64,000 bases of DNA from Bordetella bronchialis (GTDB taxonomy: Bacteria; Pseudomonadota; Gammaproteobacteria; Burkholderiales; Burkholderiaceae_B). The notes under the pieces were generated by a model that saw nothing but the letters and a program-made list of their open reading frames with translations, ran no database searches and was not told the DNA's origin. This document shows positions 37,451 through 45,700 of this stretch, piece by piece. Made by a program: the position numbers and the translations under genes. The DNA lies in contig NZ_CP016170.1 in assembly GCF_001676705.1 (NCBI RefSeq), positions 5,642,001 through 5,706,000 of the forward strand, read 5' to 3'. Position 1 is the first letter of the stretch, and every line of letters starts with the position of its first letter.

Positions 37451-38692
37451 ATGAAGAAGCAGCTGCTGGAAAAGGGCCCGGTGGACGCACTGCGCCGCCT
37501 TTGCATGGGCCGCGCGATGAAGGCCGCGGCCGCCCTGGCGATGGCCATGGCCGCCGCCGGCATGGCGGGCGGCGCGGTGGCGCAGGAAAGCAAGCCGATA
37601 CGCGTGGGCGTGGCGCTGTCCCAGTCCGGCAACCTGGCCGACAGCGCCAAGCATTACTGGGAAGGCGTCGCCCTGTGGCGCGACCAGGTCAACGCCCGCG
37701 GCGGCCTGCTGGGCCGCAAGGTCGAGCTGATCGTGTACGACGATCGCAGCGATCCGGCGACCGCGGCGCGCCTGTACGAAAAGCTGATCACCGACGACAA
37801 TGTGGACCTGCTGTTCGGGCCCTGGGGCTCGGCCTCCGCCGCGACGGCGTCCGGTGTCGCGAACCGCCATAAGCGCATCTTCTTCAACTCCGGCGGCGCA
37901 TCCGAGCAGATCCAGGAGCGCGGCTACAAATACGTCTTCCAGACCGCCGCGCCCATCAGCGCCTACGTCGCCAGCGTCGGCCCCCTGGCGGAAAAGTACA
38001 ACCTGAAGACCATCGCCTTTTTCGGGCGCGACTATCCCGCCGCGCGCGACATGGAGAAGTCCATCAAGGCGATAGCCGAGAAGCGCAACCTGAAGGTCCT
38101 GGCATCGGAGTTCTTCCCCGCCGGCACCACGGATTTTTCGTCGATGATCGCGCAGGCCAGGCAGTCGCAGCCCGACATCTGGGTATCCGTGGGCTATCCC
38201 AACGAGGCCATCGAGATGGTGCGCCAGTTCAAGGCGTCCAACTACCTGCCCAAGGTCTTCGTGCACAACGGCGTATCCATCGACGACTTCCTGAAGGCAT
38301 CCGGCAAGGACGGCGAATACGCCTTCGGCATGTCGCTGTACGAGCCATCCCTGAAGACCCAGGGCAACGTCGAGTTCGTCAAGGCCTACCAGCAAACCTA
38401 CAAGAGCGATCCGGGCTATTACTCCGCCTTCTCCTACGCCGGCGCCACCGTCATGGAGGCCGCCGTCAAGGCCGCCGGCTCGCTGGACCAGGACAAGCTG
38501 CGCGAGGTCCTGACCACCCTGGAGGTCGACACCGTAATGGGCCACCACAAGGTGGACCCGAAGACCGGCAAGCAGGTGGGCGTGACCGGCCTGCTCGTGC
38601 AGGTACGCGACGGCAAGCGCGAGATCGTCATGCCCACGGACCTGAAGACCACCGATGCGGTGATTCCGATGCCTGCGTGGAACAAACGCTGA
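37451..38692 (+). CDS. ABC transporter substrate-binding protein (LivK-like)
   Basis: 413-residue periplasmic binding protein of the Leu/Ile/Val family. Residues ~23-44 form the hydrophobic signal core ending AGGAVAQ, so the n-region before it is unusually long. The GGAGGAG site before the ATG at 37451 supports this start, though an in-frame ATG at 37517 would give a standard signal peptide. The mature part begins KPIRVGVALSQSGNLADSA, followed by YDDRSDPATAARLYEKLI. The ligand is unknown; by context an organic acid. Confidence 0.9.
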   Translation: MKKQLLEKGPVDALRRLCMGRAMKAAAALAMAMAAAGMAGGAVAQESKPIRVGVALSQSGNLADSAKHYWEGVALWRDQVNARGGLLGRKVELIVYDDRSDPATAARLYEKLITDDNVDLLFGPWGSASAATASGVANRHKRIFFNSGGASEQIQERGYKYVFQTAAPISAYVASVGPLAEKYNLKTIAFFGRDYPAARDMEKSIKAIAEKRNLKVLASEFFPAGTTDFSSMIAQARQSQPDIWVSVGYPNEAIEMVRQFKASNYLPKVFVHNGVSIDDFLKASGKDGEYAFGMSLYEPSLKTQGNVEFVKAYQQTYKSDPGYYSAFSYAGATVMEAAVKAAGSLDQDKLREVLTTLEVDTVMGHHKVDPKTGKQVGVTGLLVQVRDGKREIVMPTDLKTTDAVIPMPAWNKR

Positions 38693-38743
38693 TTGCGTCG
38701 TACCGGACGGGCGGAAGCGGGATTTCCCTCCGGGGCGCGGCGC

Positions 38744-38785
38744 GGCATGGCATGGCATGGCATGGCACCGCACCGCACCGCACCG
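38744..38785. repeat. (GGCAT)x4 and (CACCG)x4 pentanucleotide repeats
   Basis: Two adjacent perfect pentamer arrays, GGCAT four times (38744-38763) and CACCG four times (38766-38785). They lie in the 127-base gap between the binding-protein gene and the second ATPase gene, ending 34 bases before its start codon. Unit gain or loss would change the leader length in 5-base steps. Confidence 0.9.
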
Positions 38786-38819
38786 CAAGGCTCAGGACGG
38801 CATTGCAAGGAAGGTTCGC

Positions 38820-39608
38820 ATGAGCACAGACCAAGCGGTTTTCCTGGACATGCAGGGCGTCACCACCGGCTACGGCGACGTGGCGGTGGTGCGCAATGCC
38901 AGCATGCGTTTCGCCAGCGGCGGCATCACCGCCGTCATCGGGTCCAACGGGGCCGGCAAGTCCACCGCGATCAAGGCCGCGGCCGGGCTGCTGCCCGCAT
39001 GGAAGGGCCGCGTGCTGGTGGGCGGCGCCGACGTCACCCGCGAGGCCCCGCACAAGCGCCTGGCGCGCGGCCTGGCCTTCGTCCCGCAAGGACGCATCGT
39101 GCTGCCCGACATGACGGTGCGCGAGAACCTGGACATCGGCGCCTATATCCTGGGCAAGGACCGCGCGCGCATCGGACAGGCCCTGGAGCGCGTCGTTGCG
39201 ACCTTTCCCGTGATCGGCCAGCGCATGCGGCAACTGGCCGGCACCATGAGCGGCGGCGAACAGCAGATGCTGGCCATCGCCAGGGCGCTGATGACCTCGC
39301 CCACGGCCATCATCCTGGACGAACCGTCCCTGGGCCTGTCGCCGAAGTTCGTCAACGCCGTCTTCGAGAAACTGGTGGAACTCTCGGCCTCCGGCCTGAC
39401 CGTCATCATGGTGGAACAGAAGGCCTCGCGCGCGCTGCAGATCGCCGACCACGGCTACGTCATGCACACCGGCCAGGTCGTCTACGCCGGCTCCGGCCGC
39501 GAACTGCTGGACAACCCCAACGTGCAACGGCTGTTCCTGGGCGAAGTCCCGGAGGAGATCGACCGACTGGTCGCCGCCGCGCATGACGCCGAGGCCATCG
39601 ACGCATGA
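38820..39608 (+). CDS. ABC transporter ATPase (LivF-like)
   Basis: 262-residue nucleotide-binding subunit. Walker A is GSNGAGKST, the signature MSGGEQQMLAIARAL and Walker B AIILDEPSLGLS, the LivF pattern. AAGGA before the ATG at 38820 supports this start; in-frame codons upstream run into the pentanucleotide repeats. It overlaps the next CitE-like gene by 4 bases, tying transport to degradation. Confidence 0.92.
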   Translation: MSTDQAVFLDMQGVTTGYGDVAVVRNASMRFASGGITAVIGSNGAGKSTAIKAAAGLLPAWKGRVLVGGADVTREAPHKRLARGLAFVPQGRIVLPDMTVRENLDIGAYILGKDRARIGQALERVVATFPVIGQRMRQLAGTMSGGEQQMLAIARALMTSPTAIILDEPSLGLSPKFVNAVFEKLVELSASGLTVIMVEQKASRALQIADHGYVMHTGQVVYAGSGRELLDNPNVQRLFLGEVPEEIDRLVAAAHDAEAIDA

Positions 39609-40597
39609 GCGCCAGGATTGCCAAGGAAGCCGGGGCCGGGCCGGCGCCGCGCCTGCGGCGCACCCTGTTGATGACGCCCGGCAACCGCGAAGACCGCCTG
39701 CGCAAGGCCGCCACCTACGGCGCCGATGTACTGGTCTACGACCTGGAGGACGGCGTTCCGCCCGCGCAAAAGGCGGAGGCGCGACGCTGCGTGGCGGCCG
39801 TGCTGCGGCAAGCGCCGGCCGCGTCCAGCCTGCCGGGGTCACCGGCAGCCGACGCGGACCGGCCTTCCTCCACGCCCGGCGGGAACCGCGCACCGCCCCT
39901 GGAGTATTGCGTACGCATCAACGCCCTCGACACGCCGTATGGCGGCGACGATCTCGCCGCCCTGCCCTTCGACCGGCTGGACAGCATCATGGTCCCCAAG
40001 GTCGAATCCGCCGACATGTTGCGCGCCGTCGACGCGCGCCTGCTCGCCCTGCATGCCGACCGCGGCCGCGACCGCCCCATCGAACTGATCGCCCTTATCG
40101 AGACGCCGCGCGGCGTCCTGCGCGCGCTGGACATCGCCGACGCCGTACCGCGCACCAGCGCCCTTTTCTTCGGCTCGGGCGACTATACCTCCGCACTGGG
40201 CGCCGCCGTCACCGAAGCCACGCTGCACTACCCCCGCGCCACCATCGCCGCGGCCGCGGCGGCCGCCGGGCTGCAAGCCATCGACGCCGCCTACTTCCAG
40301 GACGTCAAGAACGCCCAGGCCACGCGCGAAGACGCCGTGGTGGCCCGCGCGATGGGCTACGCCGGCAAGGTGGTGTTCCATCCCAACCAGGTGGACGTGG
40401 TGAACGACATCTTCTCGCCCACCGAAGCCGAAATCGAACACGCCGCCCGCCTCGTCGCCGCCTACGACGCGCAGATCGCGCGTGGCCATGGCACCAGCGT
40501 CATGGATAGCGCGTTCGTGGCGGTCGACCTGATCCCGCCCGCCCGGCGCCTGCTGCGCCTGGCGCACGCCATCGCGAAACGGAAGCCCACGCCATGA
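39605..40597 (+). CDS. CitE/HpcH-HpaI-family CoA-ester lyase
   Basis: 330-residue lyase, second of three in the island. It has RLRRTLLMTPGNREDRLRKA, VYDLEDGVP, IMVPKVESAD, ALIETPRGV and VFHPNQVDVV. A proline/serine-rich insertion (around residues 65-95, between the DLEDG strand and YCVRINALDTP) makes it longer than the copy at 32511. The start overlaps the LivF-like stop (ATGA) and the stop overlaps the next lyase start, so all three genes are coupled. Confidence 0.9.
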   Translation: MSARIAKEAGAGPAPRLRRTLLMTPGNREDRLRKAATYGADVLVYDLEDGVPPAQKAEARRCVAAVLRQAPAASSLPGSPAADADRPSSTPGGNRAPPLEYCVRINALDTPYGGDDLAALPFDRLDSIMVPKVESADMLRAVDARLLALHADRGRDRPIELIALIETPRGVLRALDIADAVPRTSALFFGSGDYTSALGAAVTEATLHYPRATIAAAAAAAGLQAIDAAYFQDVKNAQATREDAVVARAMGYAGKVVFHPNQVDVVNDIFSPTEAEIEHAARLVAAYDAQIARGHGTSVMDSAFVAVDLIPPARRLLRLAHAIAKRKPTP

Positions 40598-41595
40598 CGC
40601 CAACCCCGCACCATCCGCCCGTCACCATCCCCCCACGACCCCAACGCCTGCAGCGTTCCGAACTGGCCGTCCCGGCGACCAACCCGCGTTTCTTCGCCAA
40701 GGCCGCCGCCAGCGCGGCGGACGTCGTCTTCCTGGACCTGGAGGACGCCGTGGCGCCCGCCGCCAAGGACCAGGCCCGTGCCCAGGCCATCGCCGCGCTC
40801 AACGAGATCGATTGGGGCCGCAAGACCATGGCCGTGCGCGTGAACGGCCTGGACACGCCGTGGGCCCACCGCGATATCCTCGACGTTGCCCGGCAGGCCC
40901 CGCGCCTGGACCTGATCCTGCTACCCAAGGCCGGCTCGGCCTTCGACGTCCAGTTCGTCGACCAATTGCTGACGCTGATCGAACGCGAAACCGGCCGCCC
41001 CAAGCGCGTGGGCATCGAGGTCCTGATCGAAACCGCGCTGGGCGTGGCCAACGCCGAGGCCATCGCCGCATCCTCCCCCCGCCTGGAAGCCATGATTTTC
41101 GGCGTGGGCGACTACACCGTGGACATGCGAACCTACGATGCGGTGTTCGGCACCCCCAGCGAGCGCTACGCCGTGCTGACATCCGCCGCCGGCAACGGCG
41201 CGCGGCAGCGGCACTGGAACGACCAATGGCACTTCGCCATGGCCCGCATCGCCAACGCCTGCCGCGCCTACGGCCTGCGCCCGGTCGACGGTCCCTACAC
41301 GGACTTCCGGGACACCGAAGGCTACCAAGCCTGCGCCGCCCGCGCCGCGGCCCTGGGCTTCGAAGGCAAATGGGCGATCCATCCTTCCCAGATCGATATG
41401 GCGAACGAAGCCTTTTCGCCGACGGCGGCGCAGTTGGAGTGGGCTGCGCATGTGGAGGCTCTGATCGAGGAAACCAACCGGTCGGGCCAAGGCGCGGTCG
41501 GCGATGGCGGCGTCCTGATCGACATGGCACACCTGAAACAAGCCAGGCAGCTGCGACACCGCCAGGCCCTGATCGATCGAATCGCCCGCGACTGA
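40594..41595 (+). CDS. CitE/malyl-CoA-lyase-family CoA-ester lyase
   Basis: 333-residue lyase, third in the island and the most like L-malyl-CoA/beta-methylmalyl-CoA lyases. It has RSELAVPATNPRFFAKAA, VFLDLEDAVAP, ILLPKAGSA, EVLIETALGV and WAIHPSQIDMA. Two different CitE-type lyases in tandem could form a hetero-oligomer or act in successive steps; that is inference. It is the last gene of the operon and converges on the autotransporter gene across the repeat region. Confidence 0.9.
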   Translation: MTPTPHHPPVTIPPRPQRLQRSELAVPATNPRFFAKAAASAADVVFLDLEDAVAPAAKDQARAQAIAALNEIDWGRKTMAVRVNGLDTPWAHRDILDVARQAPRLDLILLPKAGSAFDVQFVDQLLTLIERETGRPKRVGIEVLIETALGVANAEAIAASSPRLEAMIFGVGDYTVDMRTYDAVFGTPSERYAVLTSAAGNGARQRHWNDQWHFAMARIANACRAYGLRPVDGPYTDFRDTEGYQACAARAAALGFEGKWAIHPSQIDMANEAFSPTAAQLEWAAHVEALIEETNRSGQGAVGDGGVLIDMAHLKQARQLRHRQALIDRIARD

Positions 41596-41620
41596 ACGGG
41601 CGATGTCGTCGTGGATCTTC

Positions 41621-41794
41621 TTGCTCATGCCGTCTTGGGATGTCGCTTGCGAAGGTCTTCTTGCTCTTGCCGTCTTGGGATGTCGCTTGCGGAGGTCTTC
41701 TTGCTCATGCCGTCTTGGGATGTCGCTTGCGGAGGTCTTCTTGCTCTTGCCGTCTTGGGATGTCGCTTGCGGAGGTCTTCTTTCTCATGCCGTC
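41621..41794. repeat. 40-bp tandem repeat, four full units plus a partial
   Basis: Units start at 41621, 41661, 41701 and 41741, each reading TTGCTCWTGCCGTCTTGGGA then TGTCGCTTGCGRAGGTCTTC; a 14-base partial unit follows at 41781. The seventh base alternates A/T between successive units, so expansion may have been by 80-bp steps. One degenerate unit in opposite orientation lies at about 42701-42755, at the far end of the inverted repeat. Confidence 0.92.
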
Positions 41795-41993
41795 CGTCGG
41801 GGGAGATGCCTGTCGTGTCCGGCCCGCTCGGGCGGTCCAGGGCCTTCGCCCTGGACTGCCGCTTCGTCTTCCTCCTTCGGCGGCCGAAGTGGCGGTGTTT
41901 TTCTTGCGGCTTTTTTGCCCGGCCGTCCTACGTACGGAAGCCCTCGCGCGCCCTCGGACGGGCCGGCCCCGACAGGCATCTTCCCCGCCGGAC
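41792..41993. mobile_element. 202-bp MITE-like element, left copy
   Basis: Bounded by 35-base terminal inverted repeats (41792-41826 and 41959-41993, 31 of 35 matching), each containing GATGCCTGTCG. It is the reverse complement of the equally long copy at 42498-42699 and shares its end motif with the 199-bp element at 24454-24652. There is no coding content. An internal CCAGGGCCTTCGCCCTGG hairpin is visible. Confidence 0.6.
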
Positions 41994-42089
41994 TCACGGG
42001 GTGCCTTAGAGGCGGTCGCTGGGGCGGGCGGTGTTCTTGGCCCTTCGGGGGTCGCGTGTTCGGGGTAAGAAAGATCTTGCGTTGCCCGT

Positions 42090-42122
42090 CGTTTCCGGGC
42101 CGCCCTGCGCGGCCCGGAAACG
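42090..42122. repeat. 13-bp perfect hairpin in the left arm
   Basis: CGTTTCCGGGCCG (42090-42102) pairs with CGGCCCGGAAACG (42110-42122) across a 7-base loop. The mirrored copy in the right arm (about 42368-42401) keeps the shape but has mismatches. No T-tract follows. Confidence 0.6.
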
Positions 42123-42187
42123 CCTACGCGGTCGGGGCATGCGGCGGTTGCCAGGATCCGTGAAATGCCTCGGTGCCTCGGTGCCAC

Positions 42188-42220
42188 GGTGTGGCGGGCC
42201 GGCGGGCGGCCCGCCACACC
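42188..42220. repeat. 13-bp perfect hairpin at the centre of the inverted repeat
   Basis: GGTGTGGCGGGCC (42188-42200) pairs with GGCCCGCCACACC (42208-42220) across a 7-base loop, in the unique centre of the long inverted repeat. It lies between two convergent operons and could stop transcription from either side, but it lacks a T-tract. Confidence 0.6.
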
Positions 42221-42497
42221 GCCTTGTCTCCCCCACCCCTGCGCGGGCCAAGATTCCACTCCGATTCGCCGACTGCCGCATTACAAGCGACCGTCGCATT
42301 ACCAACACCCGTGGATCACCAGCAACCGCCGCAATACCTGCAGCCGCCGCATGCCGCGACCGCGTAGGCGTTTTCGGGCCGCGCAGGGCGGCCCTAAAAC
42401 GACGGGCAACGGCAGATCATTCTTGGGCCACAGACAAAGCCCACGAAGCGCCAAGAACACGAGCCGCCCCAACGACCGGCTCTAAGGCAACCCGTGA

Positions 42498-42699
42498 GTC
42501 CGGCGGGGGAGATGCCTGTCGGGGCCGGCCCGTCCGAGGGCGCGCGAGGGCTTCCGTACGTAGGACGGCCGGGCAAAAAAACCGCAAGAAACCCAACGCC
42601 CGTTCGGCCGCCGAAGGAGGAAGACGAAGCGGTAGTCCAGGGCGAAGGCCCTGGACCGCCCGAGCGGGCCGGACACGACAGGCATCTCCACCGACGGAC
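42498..42699. mobile_element. 202-bp MITE-like element, right copy
   Basis: Inverted partner of 41792-41993 with identical length. Its ends 42498-42532 (GTCCGGCGGGGGAGATGCC...) and 42665-42699 are inverted repeats of the family type. It differs from the left copy by scattered substitutions. It lies 80 bases from the end of the autotransporter gene. Confidence 0.6.
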
Positions 42700-42779
42700 G
42701 GCATGACAAAGACGACCTCCGCAAGCGCCCATCCAAGGATGACATGAGAAAGACGCCCTGCAACGGCCCGCCCCCACAG

Positions 42780-45700
42780 CTACCAGCTATACCGATATCC
42801 GACCTGCCCGAATATCCCCTTCCGCTCCTCCCCGCCGAAATTCTTCGCCAGTTTGAAGTTGGCATATAGCTGCCCCCCCTTCCCGACGACCTGATTGATC
42901 CCGACCCCCACCTCCCCCCAGGTCCTGCCGAAATCCGACCGCACAGACGTCCCCCCCACCGTCACCGCGCGCGGCGGCACGAAATCGTGCAGCACGTCGA
43001 AAGTCAGGTAAGGCGTCCCCGACCCCGCCCCGTCCTCTGTCTTTACGTTAGGCGCGAACAAGCGGAAGCCCAATCGGCCCCGCACCCCGTTGCTGCTATT
43101 CCCCGACACCCGGGACACCCCGTCATCGAAACTATCCAGCTTCAGGTACTGGTACATCAGCTGCGCCTGCGGCTCGATCGCCAGCTTGGGCATCAGGAAG
43201 AACGGCTTGCCGACCTCCTGCGACAACGCCACCCCCACGCCATTCTGGTTGGCCCCGTTGCCATACACGTCGTCGTACTTGTTCCGGTAGTGCGTCACCT
43301 GGCCCACCGAATCCCAGTAGCTGCCATCTTGCCAGTACTTCGTGTAGTACCCGCCCAGGCTCTGCGCCTGCGTCGTCGCGCTGCCCGCCTTGTCCGATAG
43401 GGTCGGATTCAGATCCCGCTTGCCGTCCTTGAAATCCGCATTGGACACGCCCAGCGTCGCCGTCACGCCCGCATGCGTGCTGCCGCCCTCCGCGGACTGC
43501 GACAAGGTCCAGTCCTTGCCGAACTGCATGAAGAAGGTGTGCTGGTTCACCGAGAACCGGTCACCCGAATCCGCATTCAGCCCGTCGCCGCCTATGCGCC
43601 CCCAGAAGCCGTTCCTGTTGCCTTTCTGCGCCTGCTCCGTGGCATACACATCGCCCACCCGCTCATGCAGCCGGCCCAGCATGCTGAACCCGTAGTCCAG
43701 GTTCAAGGCGGGCATCATGGCGTAGCCTGCCACCGCGGGGCGGTATGCCGGGGGACCGGCGGGCGTCGGATCGCCGGGAGACGACGGACCGCCCAGCGAT
43801 GACCGCAGGAAGTAATCGTCCGCGCTGGTACTGCCCCCGCGGTACAGCAGATACTCGTAGGCCCCCGCCTGCACCGGCGCCGCCAGCTGGAAAGCCCCGG
43901 GAGCCGTCGTCCCGCCGTTCGTCACCGTTACCACGTTGATGCCGTCGCCCGTGGTGCGCGCCCCGCGTCCGCCGGTATTCTGGATGCGCAGCGCCGTCGT
44001 GCCCGTCGCGCCGCCCCCGTCGATCGCCAGGCGGTCGGATGGCGCGCCGTCTCCCGCGACGTAGGTGTTCAGCGCGATGGTTCCGTTGTTGCCGGCGTAG
44101 CTGCTGGCCGTGATCGTCTTGTAGCTCGCCGCCTGCGTGGGATCGCCGGTCGGCGCCATGAAGGCGATGGTTCCGGCGTTGGACAGCGCCGCCGTCTCCG
44201 AAGACGCGGTGACATTCCAGGTGCTGCTCGTATCGATGCTAACCGCCAGCGGATCGATGCGGCCCGTCAGCACGGTGCCGTTGCGCAGGGCCACCGATCC
44301 GCTGCTGCCGGCGTCGGCGATCAGGTCGCCGTTCAGCGTCACGCCCTGCGCGTCCAGATTGACCACGCTGGCGTTGCGCAGGTTCAGCAGCGTGCCCGAT
44401 GCCGCCGTGATCGTCGTGCCGGCGCGCACGCTGATGTTGGCCCGCGCCCCCGTGACGTCGATCGCGTGGCCCGCTTGCGCGGACAGGGAACCGCCGCTTA
44501 CCGAAATCGTCGACACGTTGCCGGTGCCGCTGGTGTCCGTGACCGCGATCGCCGCCGTTCCGCCTTGGACAGCGGTGTCGTTCAGCGCCACCGCGCCGCC
44601 CGCGTTGGCCAGCACGCCCGGCCCGCCCGCGCTGCGCAGCGCGCTGCCGCTGGCGCTTGCCGCGCCGGCCGGGCCTTCCACCTGCAAGGCCGCCGCATTG
44701 GGACCCGTGGTCGTCACCGATGCGCCCATCAATGCCGCGGTCGCCCCGCTATCGAGCATGATCCCCGAGGCCAGCTCGCCCGCCGTCGCGACGGTGGCAT
44801 TGGACAGCTGCAAGGTGCCCGCGCTGCTGATATGGATGCCGGCCGCACCCGCGCCGGTAGTGGCGATGTGCCCGCCCGTCACCAGCACGTCGCCGTTGGC
44901 GCCCGATGAACTGATACCCGCGGAGCCCGAGCCGCTGGTAGAGATCAGCGTGTCCGTCAAGGCGATCACGCCGCCCGCGGCCTGGTTGTTCATCGCCATC
45001 CCGGTCCCGCTCACGACTATGGTGCCCGCCGTGCCCACCACGCTGCCGCCCGTCGCCGTCGCGTCCAGCAGGATGCCGTCGGCAGTGCCCTGCGCCTGGA
45101 TCAGCCCGTTGCCGGAGAAAGCCACCGATGCGCCCGCGCCGGTCAGGTGCACGGCCGCGTTGCCGTCATTGGCCTGGATGATCCCGTTGTTCTCCAGCCA
45201 TGCATTGGCCCCCTGCACCAGCGCGCCGTCGCCATGCGAGACCTGTATGGTCGAGTTGTTCCGCACCGCGCCCTGGGCCCCGACGACGACGCCGATGGAC
45301 GAGCGGCCCGACAGCACGACGTTGTTGTTGTTGACCAGGGTGCCCAGGTTGCGCGCCGCGAAGCCCGTCACGCCGTCCGTGGCCGACTGTATGGCGGCGT
45401 TGTTGGTCAGTGTGGTGGCGACCGGATCGCCCCAGGCCGCGCCCGTCAGGTCGTGGCCCTGTCCGTCCACGATGCCGGCCGTCGCGCCGCCGCGCGACAG
45501 CATGATGACGGTGCCCGCGTCGATGGTGCCGGCCGCCCCGCCTTCGTTGACGATGGCCACGGCGCCACCGGCCGCGCCGGCCGCGCCCGTCACCCGCCAC
45601 GTCGAATTACCGGTCGACATCGTGGTGCCGCGCCCCGTGGCGACCACCCCGCGGGCGTCGGTGCCCGACACCGTGGTGTCGAAGGCCCCGCCAGAGGACG

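Larger units (their letters stand above)
41741..42757. repeat. long inverted repeat, ~410-base arms around a 196-base centre
   Basis: The left arm (about 41741-42147) and right arm (about 42344-42757) are imperfect reverse complements. They share in mirror order a 40-bp tandem unit, a 202-bp element, a CTTAGAG(G/C)CGGTCG segment, a GTTGCCCGTCGTTT segment and CGCCTACGCGGTC followed by GGCATGCGGCGG. Substitutions and small indels are scattered through both arms, so the duplication is not recent. The limits are by eye. Confidence 0.8.
41596..42779. other. 1.18-kb convergent intergenic region built of nested repeats
   Basis: Lies between the 3' ends of the lyase operon (plus) and the autotransporter gene (minus). 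It contains a 40-bp tandem array (41621-41794), a long imperfect inverted repeat (arms about 41741-42147 and 42344-42757) with a 196-base centre, and two 202-bp elements inside the arms. Open frames here repeat arginine, serine and proline and exist on both strands, a sign of GC-rich non-coding DNA. I see no gene in it. Confidence 0.75.

Noticed and set aside
41621..41794. Tandem 40-bp repeats as a CRISPR array
   Set aside because: The units are contiguous and have no unique spacers.
41603..42777. Several overlapping open frames of 100-240 codons in the repeat region
   Set aside because: They occur on both strands, follow the tandem and inverted repeats and have the skewed composition of GC-rich non-coding DNA.
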